64,000 bases of DNA, from the NCBI GenBank assembly GCA_016218815.1, contig JACRCX010000045.1, positions 1-64,000 of the forward strand. The letters are read 5' to 3'. The notes below the pieces were generated by a model. The model saw only the letters and a program-made list of their open reading frames with translations, searched no databases and had not been told where the DNA came from. Of this stretch, positions 19,926 through 30,340 are shown one piece after another. Each line of letters opens with the position of its first letter. Position 1 is the stretch's first letter. Both the position numbers and the translations under genes were made by a program. This stretch comes from Deltaproteobacteria bacterium (GTDB lineage: Bacteria > Myxococcota_A > Polyangia > DRWM01 > JAAZOP01).

Positions 19926-22403
19926 CTAGCCCCGGCGGCGAAGGGCGAGCAGGACGCCCGCGGCGAGGAGGAGCAGCCATCCGGCGGCGGCGCCGGTCGC
20001 GCCGGTGGCGCGACAGCCGCAGCCGCCGCCTTCGTCGCTCGTGCAGACGCACTGGAGGTCGGCGCCTTCGCCGCGGCACTCGCCGCCCGGCTGGCCGGCG
20101 GTCCGGCAGCGCTCGGCGCACTCGACCGGCTCGCAGGCGAGGCCGCCGTCGCCGCCCGCGTCCCCGTCGCCGACGGTGTCCTGGGCCTCTTCCGGGACGT
20201 CCTCGGGCGCGTCGCCGCCGCCGTCGCCCGCATCCGGGTCGACGCCGACGCAGGGGACGTCGGGGGTGCTGTCGTTGTAGCGGAGAGAGATCTGCTGCAT
20301 CTGCATCTGGCCCGAGCCGGTGTTGGCGATCATCGCCCAGTAGTCCCCGGCCTCGAGCTCGCCGGCCTCGCAGTAGACGGCCTCGTACTCGCCGTCGGCG
20401 ACTTCGGTCGCCGCGACCGCGTAGTCGGAGTCGTCGTGGACGGTGGTGCCGCCGTAGGAGAACCGGAGCCGCTCCGAGCCCTTCTTGAACAGGACGTAGG
20501 GTGCGATCGAGCCGCCCATCAAGCCGCCGGCGGCGGCGTCGAAGGAGAGGCGCACCTGGCGTTGGCCGCCCGGGATGACGACGTGGAACATCATGTAGCC
20601 CGGGACGTAGGGTCCGAGCCCGACGCTGCCCGTGCCTTCGCCCAGGAGCTGCGGATGGGGTGCCGCCCCGCCTTCGATCGCGCGGACGCAGCTCACGATG
20701 TTCCGCCGCTCGAACTCGGCGCGCGCCCCGGCCGCGGTCGCCGCGTCGACCTGCGCTTCGATCTCGGCCAGGGTGTCGCGGACCGCGACGGCGAAGTCGG
20801 CCTGGGAGGTGAGGGAGACCATGGCGTCGTAGTACGGCTGCACGATCGGGTCGCCGTACAGGTCGTACAGCTCCCACGCCGCGCTGGCCCACGGCTGCGA
20901 GTCCTCGTGCACCTCGCCGATCATGTCGTCCGGGCAGCGCTTGTCGTTCTCCAAGTTGCGGATCATGCCGCCGGTGGCGAGGCCGGCGCCACCGTACTCA
21001 CCCATCTCGGGGTTGCCCGTCATGAACATCGCGAAGACGTCGGCGTAGCCCTCGTTGAGCGCGCCGGGGCCGATGTCGAGGCCCTGGTCGTCGACCGTCG
21101 CGGCCTCGAGCGCGGACGTCGAGTCGATCACGGCGTGGGTGAACTCGTGGTAGACGATGTCGCCGTCGTACGAGAAGTCGCTCCGGGTGCCCTGCCCGAA
21201 CACCATGGAATCGCTGTCGCGCGGGATGAACATGCCGGAGTCCCCGGCGGGCATGAACATGGCGTTGTCCATCGGATACAGCGTGCCGTTCGGATTGGTC
21301 AGGTTGGCGAGATCGAAGCCGCCCGCCAGGTCCACAGGGATGCGGAAGTTGACCGACGCGCGCAGCGGGACCTCGTTGAGCCGGTCGAAGCCGAGCGTCT
21401 GGTAGAAGTCGTAGACCTTGTTGGCGTGGTAGAACATCGCGGCCTCGGCGAACAGGTCCTCCGGCGCCGTGTCGGTGTTGTCGGTGTACAGGAAGTCGTG
21501 CGACGCGTCGCCCTGCGCGACCTGCGTCTCGGTGCAGATGTGCACGTTGATCGTGTAGCCCATGTACGTCAGCGGGGTCAGCTCGTGCCGATCGATGCAG
21601 TTGCGCGACAGGATCAGCTCGCCGGTCAGGTAATAGGGGTCCTCCGTCCACGGGGGCAGGTCCTCGAGCGTGACCTGGATCGCGGTCGGAGTCACCACCG
21701 GGTTCTGCTCGAACACGGTCGCCAGGCGGTCGAGCCAGACGCGGTTGCGCGAGGCCAGCACCTTGCCCGTGCGGGCATCGACCCAGGTGACCCAGTTCGC
21801 CATGAGGGCAGGCACCCGACCGGTCTCGACCTGCCACGCGAGCAGGGCCTCGTCGCCCATCGGCAGGTAGACCAGTCCGGCCCACAGCTCCTCCGGGTCG
21901 GCCGGAGCGACGACGTGGGGCAGGTCCACCGCGGTCGCGGCGGCGGCGGCGGAGCCGACGAGAGGCTCCGGGGGATCGATGCGGGAGAACGGGCGCAGGC
22001 CGGAGTTGACGATGCGCAGGATGCCGTCCCGGTCGAAGCGCAGCGCGACCTCGCCGCCGACGACCGGAACGCCGGCGATGCGCGCGCGGTAGCGCAGCAC
22101 GGCGCCCGAGGACAGCGGCAGCTCGCGCTCGACGGCGAGTGCGGTTCCCGGGCCCAGGCCGAGGGCCGCGCCATGCCGGCCGAGGAAGTCCCGCCCCGCG
22201 GCACGCAGGTCGACGGCCGGGGAGACGGTCAGCCGTCCCGCCAGGAAGCGCAGGACGGGTTGCCCCTCCGCCTCCAGGTAGCTAAGCTGTGGTCCGGCGG
22301 TCGCGCGCAGCTCGGCCAGCGATTCGTCGAGGTTGTCGGCCGGGGCGACGCGGATTGTCGCGGTGGCGAGCACGAGGGCGAGGACGGCGGCGGTTGTTTT
22401 CAT
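19926..22403 (-). CDS. Exported M4/M36-type zinc metallopeptidase with MYXO-CTERM tail
   Basis: A secreted gluzincin protease of 825 residues. The ATG at 22403 follows the ribosome site CTGGAGG and opens a signal peptide ([17 protein letters not shown]). Residues about 25-200 are an FTP/PepSY-like propeptide. The catalytic domain carries HEFTH (419-423) and the third ligand region [11 protein letters not shown] (450-460), the order found in fungalysin/thermolysin relatives. A beta-sandwich (about 580-700) follows, then an Asp/Gly-rich spacer and Cys-rich region, ending in [16 protein letters not shown], a hydrophobic helix and RRRG. That ending matches the MYXO-CTERM sorting signal, so the enzyme is probably processed by a myxosortase and surface-anchored. 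It diverges from the next gene. Confidence 0.88.
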   Translation of the reverse strand: MKTTAAVLALVLATATIRVAPADNLDESLAELRATAGPQLSYLEAEGQPVLRFLAGRLTVSPAVDLRAAGRDFLGRHGAALGLGPGTALAVERELPLSSGAVLRYRARIAGVPVVGGEVALRFDRDGILRIVNSGLRPFSRIDPPEPLVGSAAAAATAVDLPHVVAPADPEELWAGLVYLPMGDEALLAWQVETGRVPALMANWVTWVDARTGKVLASRNRVWLDRLATVFEQNPVVTPTAIQVTLEDLPPWTEDPYYLTGELILSRNCIDRHELTPLTYMGYTINVHICTETQVAQGDASHDFLYTDNTDTAPEDLFAEAAMFYHANKVYDFYQTLGFDRLNEVPLRASVNFRIPVDLAGGFDLANLTNPNGTLYPMDNAMFMPAGDSGMFIPRDSDSMVFGQGTRSDFSYDGDIVYHEFTHAVIDSTSALEAATVDDQGLDIGPGALNEGYADVFAMFMTGNPEMGEYGGAGLATGGMIRNLENDKRCPDDMIGEVHEDSQPWASAAWELYDLYGDPIVQPYYDAMVSLTSQADFAVAVRDTLAEIEAQVDAATAAGARAEFERRNIVSCVRAIEGGAAPHPQLLGEGTGSVGLGPYVPGYMMFHVVIPGGQRQVRLSFDAAAGGLMGGSIAPYVLFKKGSERLRFSYGGTTVHDDSDYAVAATEVADGEYEAVYCEAGELEAGDYWAMIANTGSGQMQMQQISLRYNDSTPDVPCVGVDPDAGDGGGDAPEDVPEEAQDTVGDGDAGGDGGLACEPVECAERCRTAGQPGGECRGEGADLQCVCTSDEGGGCGCRATGATGAAAGWLLLLAAGVLLALRRRG

Positions 22404-24285
22404 GAGGTGCCTCCAGGGCGAAGCGAACACGCGGGAAGTCTGCGGTGGGCGACAGTCGGCGTCAAGGGGCGTTTGCCTCCGGCGCGGGCTGTCGCCGGTC
22501 CTGTTGCTCGCGTGGCTCGGGTGCGCCGATCAGGGCTCCGGGACGCGGGAGTGCGTGCCGCAGTGCGCGCCGACCTACCAGCAGTGCCGGGACGGCGCGT
22601 GCGTCGACGTCTGCTCGGGACCGTGCCCGGCCGGGTACCACTGCAACTTCGACGCGGGTGGCTGCGTCTCCGATCACGACGGGGGTCCCGGCGACGTCTC
22701 GCTGCCCTGCGAGTCCGATCGCGACGGCGATTTCCTGCCCGACGCGATGGAGGGGGAGGGGGATCCCGACGGCGACACCGTTCCGAACGCCGACGACGAG
22801 GACTCCGACGGTGACACCATCTACGACCGCGAGGAGGCGGGCGACGAGGTCTGCGGCACGTTCGCCCTCGATACCGACGGCGACACCATCCCCGACTACC
22901 TGGACCTCGACAGCGACGAGGACGGCGTCCCGGACGCCGTCGAGGCGGGCGACGACCGGGTGGAGACGCATCCGCGGGACACCGACGACTGGGGCGTGCC
23001 GGACTTCCAGGACACCGACAGCGACAACGACGGGCTGAACGACGCGCAGGAGGGGGTTTTCGGCTCCGACCGGCTCGTCGTCGACACCGACAACGACGGC
23101 TGGACGGACCTCGAGGAGTGGGGGGCGGGCACCGACCCGCTCGACCCCGCGTCCGTCGTCCCGGCGGAGATGCGCGTGGAGCGCGTGCCGTACGACTCGA
23201 CGTCGGTGCGCCGGCAGTTCGTGTTCACCATCGATTTCAAGAGCATCGATGTCGCACTGCTGCTGGGCTGTTCGAGCGGAACGGCGGCGGCGCTGGCCGA
23301 CCTGGCGGCGGGCTTCGGGACCGAGGTCAAGGGGCGGCTGCTGGCGGGCTTCCCGCGGCTGCAGCTTGGGATCGTCCTCCTGGGCGACGGACCCCGGCTG
23401 CTGGCGAAGACCGGCTCGCCGGTGGCGCGGCTGCTGGCGGGAACGGCGGAGCCGGCGCTGTGGAGCGCGGCGCTGGTGCGGCTGCCCGAGTGCGGGGACG
23501 GCGCGTGCGCGCCGCTCGTCCCGGAGGCGATCGCCGAGCTGGCGGACGGGAGGGCGTTGCCGGGCGCCGCGCCGACGCCGCCGTGTCCGGCGGGGACGTA
23601 CGGTTTGACGTGCCTGCGGCCGGGCACGCTGCCGCTGGCGTTGCTGGTGGCGGACGACGTGCGGTCGACCGGGGACGAGCCGTCGGGTGCGCGGTCGCAG
23701 ACGGCGGCGCGGGCGGCCTTCGTCGAGGGGCTCGGGGGGCGGGTCGTGCCCGTGCACGTCGGTCCCGACGAGTCTGCGTCCGACGGGTTCCGGTCGTTCG
23801 CGCAGCAGTTCGGGGCCATCGGTCCGGGCGGCGTGCCGCTGGTGGTGCGGGCCGGGGAGGGCGGGGCGGCGGGGGCCGCGGCGGTGGCGGACGCGGTCGA
23901 CCTGGCGGCGCGCCGGATCCAGTACGACGTGGAGCTGGCGGCGGTCGACCTGCCGGACGACCCGGCGCCGGCGGATCCGTCGCAGGAGGTCGACGCGTCG
24001 CAGTTCGTGATCTACGTCGACGCCTACCGTTACGCGCCCGCGCCGGGGTTCAGCTCGACGGAGTCGGTGTCGCACCAGAGCGGGGCGACGTTCTACGGGG
24101 CCTTGCGCGGCGTGGAGGTCTCCTACCGGGTCTACTACCGCAACGGCACGTTGCGTGCGGCGCCCGAGGGCCGGCGCTTCCGTGCGCGCCTGGTCGGACG
24201 GACGCTGGAGGGCGTCGAGATCACGTCCTGGGAGATCGTGTTCCTCGTGCCCGCGAGCGTCGGCGACGTGGACGACGGGCGATAG
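22402..24285 (+). CDS. Lipoprotein with thrombospondin type 3 repeats and degenerate VWA-like domain
   Basis: A calcium-binding-type surface lipoprotein of about 627 residues. The start is uncertain: the ATG at 22402 gives a long n-region before the hydrophobic [12 protein letters not shown] lipobox and overlaps the divergent start of the peptidase gene, and no better start lies nearer. A Cys-rich segment follows ([20 protein letters not shown]). About residues 105-255 hold thrombospondin type 3 repeats ([32 protein letters not shown]). Then comes a von Willebrand A-like domain ([17 protein letters not shown]) whose metal motif DxSxS is replaced by LLGCSSG, so the metal site is probably lost. 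The end is a beta-rich region. Adhesion or scaffold work is likely; no enzyme motif is seen. Confidence 0.72.
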   Translation: MRCLQGEANTREVCGGRQSASRGVCLRRGLSPVLLLAWLGCADQGSGTRECVPQCAPTYQQCRDGACVDVCSGPCPAGYHCNFDAGGCVSDHDGGPGDVSLPCESDRDGDFLPDAMEGEGDPDGDTVPNADDEDSDGDTIYDREEAGDEVCGTFALDTDGDTIPDYLDLDSDEDGVPDAVEAGDDRVETHPRDTDDWGVPDFQDTDSDNDGLNDAQEGVFGSDRLVVDTDNDGWTDLEEWGAGTDPLDPASVVPAEMRVERVPYDSTSVRRQFVFTIDFKSIDVALLLGCSSGTAAALADLAAGFGTEVKGRLLAGFPRLQLGIVLLGDGPRLLAKTGSPVARLLAGTAEPALWSAALVRLPECGDGACAPLVPEAIAELADGRALPGAAPTPPCPAGTYGLTCLRPGTLPLALLVADDVRSTGDEPSGARSQTAARAAFVEGLGGRVVPVHVGPDESASDGFRSFAQQFGAIGPGGVPLVVRAGEGGAAGAAAVADAVDLAARRIQYDVELAAVDLPDDPAPADPSQEVDASQFVIYVDAYRYAPAPGFSSTESVSHQSGATFYGALRGVEVSYRVYYRNGTLRAAPEGRRFRARLVGRTLEGVEITSWEIVFLVPASVGDVDDGR

Positions 24286-24291
24286 CGGGTC

Positions 24292-24320
24292 GTTGGTTCT
24301 TGGTTGTTGGTTGTTGGTTT
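24292..24320. repeat. GGTTGTTGGTT phrase repeat
   Basis: GTTGGTTCTTGGTTGTTGGTTGTTGG run just after the stop codon of the TSP3 lipoprotein and just before the ribosome site of the next gene. The same family recurs at 31379, 51235-51405, 54996-55040 and 9368. Confidence 0.75.
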
Positions 24321-24340
24321 CCGGGAGGAGACGAGGGAAG

Positions 24341-26026
24341 ATGGCGCAGCGAATTGCGGGAATCGCGCTTCTGGGATGCTTGGCGGCGGCGGGGGCGGCC
24401 TGCGGGGGTTCGAGCGAGGACTGTGCGGGCGGATGTCCGGCCGGGCAGGCGTGCTTCTACGGCATCTGCCTGCCGGATCCCGACGCCGGGGAAGCCGTCG
24501 ACGGCGGGGCCGACGCCGACGCGGATGCGGACGCGGATGCGGACGCGGAGGCTGACGTCGGCCCGGATGCGGATGCCGAGGCCGAGGGCGACGGTTCCGA
24601 CACGCGGGACGACGCCGATGCGGCGGAGGACGTCCCGCCGGCCGACGTGCCGTGCGATCCGACGGTGCCCGAGGTGTGCAACGGCCGGGACGACGATTGC
24701 GACACGACCTGCGACGAGGGCTTCGGCTGTTGCCGCGGCACGGTGCTGCCGTGCAGGACCACGTGCGGCAGTGAGGGTTCGCGGCTGTGCGGCGACGCGT
24801 GCAGCTACCCCGGCGTCTGCGCGCCGCCTGTCGAGACGTGCAACGGCGCCGACGACGACTGCGACCTTATCGCCGACGACGGCTTCGCCTGCGCCGCCGG
24901 GTCGCCGGTCGCCTGCACCACCCGCTGCGGCTCGACCGGCCGCCGGACGTGCAACTCCGACTGCACGATGCCGGCCGGCGATTGCCCGCTTCCCGCGGAG
25001 ACGTGCAACGGCTTCGACGACGACTGCGACGGCGTCTGCGACGACGGCTTCGGCTGCTGCGCGGGAACGTCCACGACCTGCACCACGACCTGTGGCTCGA
25101 CGGGCACCATGACCTGCACGGCGACCTGCACGAGGTCCTCGACCTGCGCGCCGCCGGCCGAGGTCTGCGGCAACGGCGTGGACGACGACTGCGACGGCGC
25201 CACGGACGAGAGCTGCTCCTCGGGCGACACCTGTTCCAGCCCACTGGCCCTGACCGCCGGCGCTGAGGCGAGCGGCTCGACGGCGTCGGCGTCGGACAAT
25301 TCGAGCGGCGGGTGCGGCGGCAGCGGCGCTCCGGACGTCTACTATTCGTTCACGCTCGAGGAGGCGTCCGACGTTTTCCTGGAGACGGTGCCCAGCGGGT
25401 ATGACTCGACGATCTACGCCGGCGCCACGTGCGGGGCCTCCGGTCTGGGGTGCAACGACGACGTGTACAACGGCTGGGTCACGTCGTCGGGCCTCGTGCT
25501 GCGCGGCCTGGCGGCGGGCACGTACTACCTGGCGGTCGATGGATACACCGCGACCAGCTCGGGCTCCTACACGCTCAAGATGTACGAGACGCCGTCGGGG
25601 ACCAACGGCGACGACTGCGGCACGCCGATCCTGATCACCCGGCCGTCGGCTGGAGGGGCCGCCTCGGTCAGCGGCGACACGTGCTCGATGACCGATCAGC
25701 ACAACGGTTCGTGCGCGAGCGGCATGATGGGGGGCGAAGCCGTCTACTACCTGGCGCTGCGCGAACGCCGCACGGTGACGTTCTCGACGTGCAACACGGC
25801 GACGACGACCCCCACGACGCTGTACGTCCGCAGCGCGTGCGACGACTCCGCGACGGAGTTGGGCTGCAACGCGGGCGCGGGCTCGACCGCGTGCGCGAGC
25901 AACCCGTCCGCTGCGATCCTCACCGCGACGCTCGAGCCGGGCCTGTACTTCGTGTTCGTCGACAGCGAGCTGCCGTTCCCGGGCTTCTGCGGGGCGTTCC
26001 GGCTCGACGTGAGCGGGGCGTTCTAG
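24341..26026 (+). CDS. Lipoprotein with MopE-like Cys/Asp repeats and PPC-type domains
   Basis: A 561-residue surface lipoprotein. GGGAGGAG precedes the ATG. The lipobox is AAGAAC (Cys21), followed by Cys-rich CPAGQACFYGICLP and an Asp/Ala linker encoded by a GAYGCG hexamer run (about 24509-24560). Residues about 105-295 carry four metal-binding-type repeats of the MopE kind: [38 protein letters not shown], each with further Cys. The C-terminal half contains two PPC-like beta-domains (PDVYYSFTLEEASDVFLET, LAAGTYYLAVDGYTATSSG, LEPGLYFVFVD). It is a smaller relative of the 1016-residue protein at 27222-30272. Related motifs in MopE bind copper; whether this one does is unknown. Confidence 0.78.
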   Translation: MAQRIAGIALLGCLAAAGAACGGSSEDCAGGCPAGQACFYGICLPDPDAGEAVDGGADADADADADADAEADVGPDADAEAEGDGSDTRDDADAAEDVPPADVPCDPTVPEVCNGRDDDCDTTCDEGFGCCRGTVLPCRTTCGSEGSRLCGDACSYPGVCAPPVETCNGADDDCDLIADDGFACAAGSPVACTTRCGSTGRRTCNSDCTMPAGDCPLPAETCNGFDDDCDGVCDDGFGCCAGTSTTCTTTCGSTGTMTCTATCTRSSTCAPPAEVCGNGVDDDCDGATDESCSSGDTCSSPLALTAGAEASGSTASASDNSSGGCGGSGAPDVYYSFTLEEASDVFLETVPSGYDSTIYAGATCGASGLGCNDDVYNGWVTSSGLVLRGLAAGTYYLAVDGYTATSSGSYTLKMYETPSGTNGDDCGTPILITRPSAGGAASVSGDTCSMTDQHNGSCASGMMGGEAVYYLALRERRTVTFSTCNTATTTPTTLYVRSACDDSATELGCNAGAGSTACASNPSAAILTATLEPGLYFVFVDSELPFPGFCGAFRLDVSGAF

Positions 26027-26041
26027 GCCCTCGGCCGCGGC

Positions 26042-27001
26042 CTACTCGCCGGTGAGGCTGGTCAAGTCGCCGGTGCCGAGGATCACGCTCACCAGGCGGT
26101 TCACGAACAGCGGGGCGACACGAGCCGCGAAGGCGGCGTTGGGGTGCGAGTCGTCCGCGGACGCCGCGTTGGCGACGGGCAGCACGTTGCCGCCCTCCGT
26201 CTCGAGCTCGAAGAAGTCCCAGACGAAGATGTTGTCGCCGGGCTCGTCCCACACCGTCCTGACCCAGGTGAAGAACTCGCGCGATCGCGCGGCCTGGTCG
26301 GGCGTGGTGGAGCCGGCGGTCAGCGCGGCGCCCGTCCAGACGAGGAAGCGGTTGGCGGGGAACTCGTGCAGCTTGGCCTTCAGGGCGTCGTACTGGAGGT
26401 GGTAGTTCTCGAGGCTCTTCGTGGACGACGTGATGTCGGGCGAGCCCGTGTCGGGCTCGATCCCGCTCACGGGGAAGCAGTGCTTGAACACGATCACCGC
26501 GTACTGCGCCGTGAGGATCTCCAGGGTCGGCTCGGTCTGGTACGGATCGGGGCCGGCGTGGCTGACCCAGATGTTCCAGTAGTCGTACGGGTAGTTCTCC
26601 CAGGGGTACGGATCGCCGGACGGGAACGCGCGCTCGGTGATCGCGTAGCTGGTGCCGTTCGCGTCGTCGTACGCCGCCACGGCGTCCGCGACGCCGCCGT
26701 CCCAGATCACGCCGCCGGTCGAGTGATGGAGGTAGATGATCTGCGCGTCGTCGGGCAGCGGGTCGCCGGGCGCGACGTCCGCGGTTGCGGCATCGTCGGC
26801 GGCGTCCGGGGCGACTCCGTCGTCCGCGGTCCCCGCATCGTCGACGACGTCCGGCGCGGCGCCGTCGTCCGCCGGCGGCGTGTCGTGAGCGGTGTCGAAG
26901 AGGTCCGTACCGCCGTCGTCGGCTCGGTTGTCCGCGGAGTCGTCGTTGCACGCGGCGAACGCGCAGGCGAAGCCACACAGGACCGGAATCCACCACTTCA
27001 T
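26042..27001 (-). CDS. SGNH-like lipoprotein, putative hydrolase
   Basis: A 319-residue lipid-anchored protein. The ATG at 27001 follows AAAGGAGG six bases upstream. The signal ends in FAAC (Cys18), then a long acidic linker rich in DD, DT and AD (about 19-85). The folded part begins [16 protein letters not shown], where the Ser sits as in block I of SGNH/GDSL hydrolases, includes [11 protein letters not shown], and ends with DDSHPNAAF, which supplies the Asp-x-x-His-type pair of block V. An esterase or acyl-hydrolase acting on surface glycans or lipids is the best guess. The Asn and Gly of the other SGNH blocks are not obvious, so activity is uncertain. It converges with the MopE-like gene. 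Confidence 0.65.
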   Translation of the reverse strand: MKWWIPVLCGFACAFAACNDDSADNRADDGGTDLFDTAHDTPPADDGAAPDVVDDAGTADDGVAPDAADDAATADVAPGDPLPDDAQIIYLHHSTGGVIWDGGVADAVAAYDDANGTSYAITERAFPSGDPYPWENYPYDYWNIWVSHAGPDPYQTEPTLEILTAQYAVIVFKHCFPVSGIEPDTGSPDITSSTKSLENYHLQYDALKAKLHEFPANRFLVWTGAALTAGSTTPDQAARSREFFTWVRTVWDEPGDNIFVWDFFELETEGGNVLPVANAASADDSHPNAAFAARVAPLFVNRLVSVILGTGDLTSLTGE

Positions 27002-27221
27002 CGCGGCCTCCTTTCGTCGAGGGTCGACGTCGTCCGGGAGGCTAGCAGACGAGCCCGACGCGCGCCAACCATCCCGCTCTTCGCGCGCTTCCCGCTCTCT
27101 TCCCCTCGCCTCCGGACCGACGACTCGACCCAGACGACCGACCAACAACCGACGACCCCCCCCGGTTTGCCGCCCGGTTCTCCGTATGTCATGCTCATCG
27201 TGCGGACGGGTGGAGGGCGCG

Positions 27222-30200
27222 ATGCGGTCAAGCACGGGAGTTTCGGCGCGGGTTGCGGAGCTGGTTCTCGCCGCCTGGTGCGGCGGTTGCGGCCTGCAGT
27301 CCAGCGGGCTCACCGACGGCGGGGGCGAGGGCGAGCCGCCGGACGGCGACGGCGGAGGGGACTTCGTCGTCGAGGACGGGGGCGGCGACCGGCCGGACGA
27401 AGGGCGCGACGACGGCTACGAGGTCCCGGTGTCGTGCGGCGACGGGACGCTCGACCCGGGGGAGGCCTGCGACGACGGCAACGACGACAACACGGACGAC
27501 TGCCTCGTCGGGTGCATTCCGGCCTCCTGCGGCGACGCGTTCGTCTGGGCCGGGATGGAGGAGTGCGACGACGGCGGGTCGAACTCGGACACGGCGCCGG
27601 ACGCCTGCCGCACTTCGTGCCGGCGTGCCGCTTGCGGCGACGGGGTCGTGGACACGGGCGAGGGTTGCGACGACGGAAACAGGATCGACACCGACGATTG
27701 CCGCAACGACTGCATCGCGGCCACGTGCGGCGACGGCGTCATCGACGCCGGCGAGGAATGCGACGACGGCGGCGCCAACTCGGACACGGCGCCGGATGCC
27801 TGCCGCAGGTCCTGCCGGCGGGCGTTCTGCGGCGACGACGTCATCGACTCCGCGGAGACGTGCGACGACGGCGGATCGAACTCGGACACGGCGCCGGACG
27901 CCTGTCGCACGACGTGCGCCCCGGCCGGTTGCGGCGACGGGGTCGTGGACACGGGCGAGGGCTGCGACGAGGGCGGATTGAACTCGGACACGGCGCCGGA
28001 CGCCTGCCGCACCGCCTGCACGCCCGCGAGCTGCGGGGACTCGGTGGTCGACACCGGCGAACAGTGCGACATGGGGTTCGGAAACTCGGACACGGTGCCG
28101 GACGCCTGTCGCACTTCGTGCCGTCGCGCCCACTGCGGCGACTCGGTCGTGGACACGGGCGAGACCTGCGACGACGGCAACACGGTGGACACGGATGCCT
28201 GCCGCAACACCTGTGCCGCGGCCGGCTGCGGTGACGGGGTCGTCGGTCCTGGCGAGGACTGCGACGACGCGAACACGAGCAACACCGACGGCTGCCTCAA
28301 CTCGTGCGTCGCGGCGAGTTGCGGCGACGGGTTCGTCCACGCCGGGGTCGAGGACTGTGACCGCGACCCGCCGCGCGCCTGCACGTCCTCGTGCGGCAGC
28401 GGCGGTCTGGAAGCGTGCACCGCCTGCGCCTGGTCGGGAGCCTGCGCGCCGCCGGCCGAGATCTGCAACGGTGCGGACGACGACTGCGCGGGCGGTGCGG
28501 ACGACGGCTTTGCCTGCGTCCAGGGTGCCGCCGTCGGCTGCACGACGACGTGCGGGACGAGCGGGACGGGAACGTGCACGGCGGCGTGCGCGATTCCGAC
28601 GGGGGCGTCGTGCACTCCGCCGGCGGAGACGTGCAACGGGCTGGACGACGACTGCACGGGCGGTGCGGACAACGGGTTCGCGTGCGTGCGCGGGGCGAGC
28701 GTGGGGTGCGCGACGACGTGCGGGACGAGCGGGACGGGAACGTGCACGGCGGCGTGCGCGATTCCGACGGGGGCGTCGTGCACTCCGCCGGCGGAGACGT
28801 GCAACGGGTTGGACGACGACTGCACGGGCGGCGCGGACAACGGGTTCGCGTGCGTGCGCGGGGCGAGCGTGGCCTGCACGACGACGTGCGGGACGAGCGG
28901 GACGGGAGCGTGCACGGCGGCCTGCGCGGTGCCGACCGGAGCGTCGTGCACTCCGCCGGCGGAGACGTGCAACGGGCTGGACGACGACTGCGCGGGCGGT
29001 GCGGACAACGGCTTCCCCTGCGTCCAGGGCTCGACCCAGGCGTGCACCGTCGGGGGCTGCTCGGGCACGGCCGCGTGCAGCGCGACCTGCGCCCTGGGCG
29101 CCTGCGACTTCGGAGCCGCGCCGGCGAACGATCTGTGCGCGGGGGCAATGGTCCTGCCGGCGGGCACCGCAACCGGCTCCACGTGCGCCGCGACCGCCGA
29201 CGTCGACGGGTCCTGCGGCACGGCCGGAGGGAAGGACGTCTTCTACCGCGTGGTGCTGGCCGCGAGGTCGCGGCTCGTCGCCACCACGGCTGGTTCGGGC
29301 TTCGACACGGTGCTCCACCTGCACCAGACGACCTGCACCGGCACCCAGGTTGCATGCGACGACGACGGCGGCGGCGCGGGCGGCGCCTCGGCCGTCGACG
29401 TGGTGCTCGATCCCGGGACCTACTTCCTGGTCGTCGACGGTGACGGCCCGACCGCGTCCGGCGCGTACACGCTGGCGACGACGATCACGCCGTCTCCGGC
29501 CAACGACACGTGCGCCGGTGCGACGGCGATCACCGGTGCGGGCGGCGTCTTCATCGGCACGACTGCCGGTGCCGCGAACGACTACACGGGAGGCTGCGGC
29601 GGCGGCGCCGGCGCCGACGTGGCCTACACGTTCACCCTTGGCGGCGGCTCCGACGTGTTCATCACCACGATCGGCTCGTCGTTCGACTCCGTCGTCTACC
29701 TGCGCTCCACCTGCGCCGGCAGCGACATCGCCTGCCAGGACGACTATCGGGCGCCGGTGTCGACCGGCGCGATCCTCCAGCGCGACAACCTCGCCGCCGG
29801 AACGTACTACGTGATCGTCGACGGCAAGACCGCCGCCGCGCGCGGCAACTACCGCCTGGAGGTCAACATCACCTCCGACGACAACCCGGGCGACCGCTGC
29901 GGCCAGCCCTTCGAGTGGGTTCCCGGTACGGCGCAGTACTGCCTCGATACGACCGCGTGCAGCGACGAGTACGTCGGTTCCTGCGCCTCCGACACGGATC
30001 GCGACCGCGTGTACTACGTCGTCGTCCCGACGGCCGCGACGGTCGGATTCACGACCTGTGATCCGGGCACGAACTACGACAGCCTGCTCTACCTGCGGTC
30101 GGCGTGTCTCGATTCCGCGACGGACCTCGCGTGCAACGACGACGATTCGGGCTGCGCCGCGAGCACCCAGCGCTCGCGATTGCCGGCCACGCCATTGGCG

Positions 30201-30272
30201 GCCGGGATCTACTACCTGTTCATCGACGGCTACGGGAATTCGCACGGCGACTACTGCATCAACGCGTTCTAG
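27222..30272 (+). CDS. Large surface protein: ten DUF4215 repeats, four MopE-like repeats, PPC-type domains
   Basis: A 1016-residue exported protein. The ATG at 27222 follows GGAGGG. The N-terminus has a short signal ending near [10 protein letters not shown], then a Gly/Asp linker. Residues about 70-385 hold ten DUF4215-type units (each starting [10 protein letters not shown], with CDDG and CRTSC). About 400-610 hold four units with CNGxDDDCxGG; three of them are almost identical at DNA level with a 168-base period. The remainder has three PPC-like beta-domains ([45 protein letters not shown]) each ending in a GTYY/GIYY strand. Probable adhesin or matrix protein; no enzyme motif. Many Cys imply disulfide formation outside the cell. 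Confidence 0.8.
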   Translation: MRSSTGVSARVAELVLAAWCGGCGLQSSGLTDGGGEGEPPDGDGGGDFVVEDGGGDRPDEGRDDGYEVPVSCGDGTLDPGEACDDGNDDNTDDCLVGCIPASCGDAFVWAGMEECDDGGSNSDTAPDACRTSCRRAACGDGVVDTGEGCDDGNRIDTDDCRNDCIAATCGDGVIDAGEECDDGGANSDTAPDACRRSCRRAFCGDDVIDSAETCDDGGSNSDTAPDACRTTCAPAGCGDGVVDTGEGCDEGGLNSDTAPDACRTACTPASCGDSVVDTGEQCDMGFGNSDTVPDACRTSCRRAHCGDSVVDTGETCDDGNTVDTDACRNTCAAAGCGDGVVGPGEDCDDANTSNTDGCLNSCVAASCGDGFVHAGVEDCDRDPPRACTSSCGSGGLEACTACAWSGACAPPAEICNGADDDCAGGADDGFACVQGAAVGCTTTCGTSGTGTCTAACAIPTGASCTPPAETCNGLDDDCTGGADNGFACVRGASVGCATTCGTSGTGTCTAACAIPTGASCTPPAETCNGLDDDCTGGADNGFACVRGASVACTTTCGTSGTGACTAACAVPTGASCTPPAETCNGLDDDCAGGADNGFPCVQGSTQACTVGGCSGTAACSATCALGACDFGAAPANDLCAGAMVLPAGTATGSTCAATADVDGSCGTAGGKDVFYRVVLAARSRLVATTAGSGFDTVLHLHQTTCTGTQVACDDDGGGAGGASAVDVVLDPGTYFLVVDGDGPTASGAYTLATTITPSPANDTCAGATAITGAGGVFIGTTAGAANDYTGGCGGGAGADVAYTFTLGGGSDVFITTIGSSFDSVVYLRSTCAGSDIACQDDYRAPVSTGAILQRDNLAAGTYYVIVDGKTAAARGNYRLEVNITSDDNPGDRCGQPFEWVPGTAQYCLDTTACSDEYVGSCASDTDRDRVYYVVVPTAATVGFTTCDPGTNYDSLLYLRSACLDSATDLACNDDDSGCAASTQRSRLPATPLAAGIYYLFIDGYGNSHGDYCINAF
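28540..29010 (+). repeat. 168-base tandem repeat inside the DUF4215/MopE gene
   Basis: The phrase TGCGGGACGAGCGGGACGG begins at 28551, 28719 and 28887, a period of 168 bases or 56 codons. The first two copies differ at only a few positions. Each copy encodes one CNGLDDDC unit with its flanks. The near identity points to recent unequal exchange. Confidence 0.85.
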
Positions 30273-30277
30273 CAGAG

Positions 30278-30335
30278 GGGCTGGGGGGTGGGGATTGGGG
30301 GCTCGACGGGACTGGGGGCTGGGGGCTGGGAGGGA
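30278..30335. repeat. GGGGGCT phrase repeat
   Basis: Runs of CTGGGGGCTGGGGG between the large surface protein and the radical SAM gene. Related runs lie at 16841-16910 between ftsH and folP. The end merges with the ribosome site of the next gene. Confidence 0.55.
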
Positions 30336-30340
30336 AGCCG

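Noticed and set aside
28540..29010. Regular repeats considered as a CRISPR array
   Set aside because: Period is 168 bases, copies are coding and in frame, and there are no short identical repeats with unique spacers or cas genes.
27228..30245. 1005-codon open frame opposite the large Cys-rich surface protein
   Set aside because: A mirror of the repeated plus-strand codons; Arg/Ala/Val-rich with no start signal. The plus strand carries the DUF4215 and MopE-type motifs.
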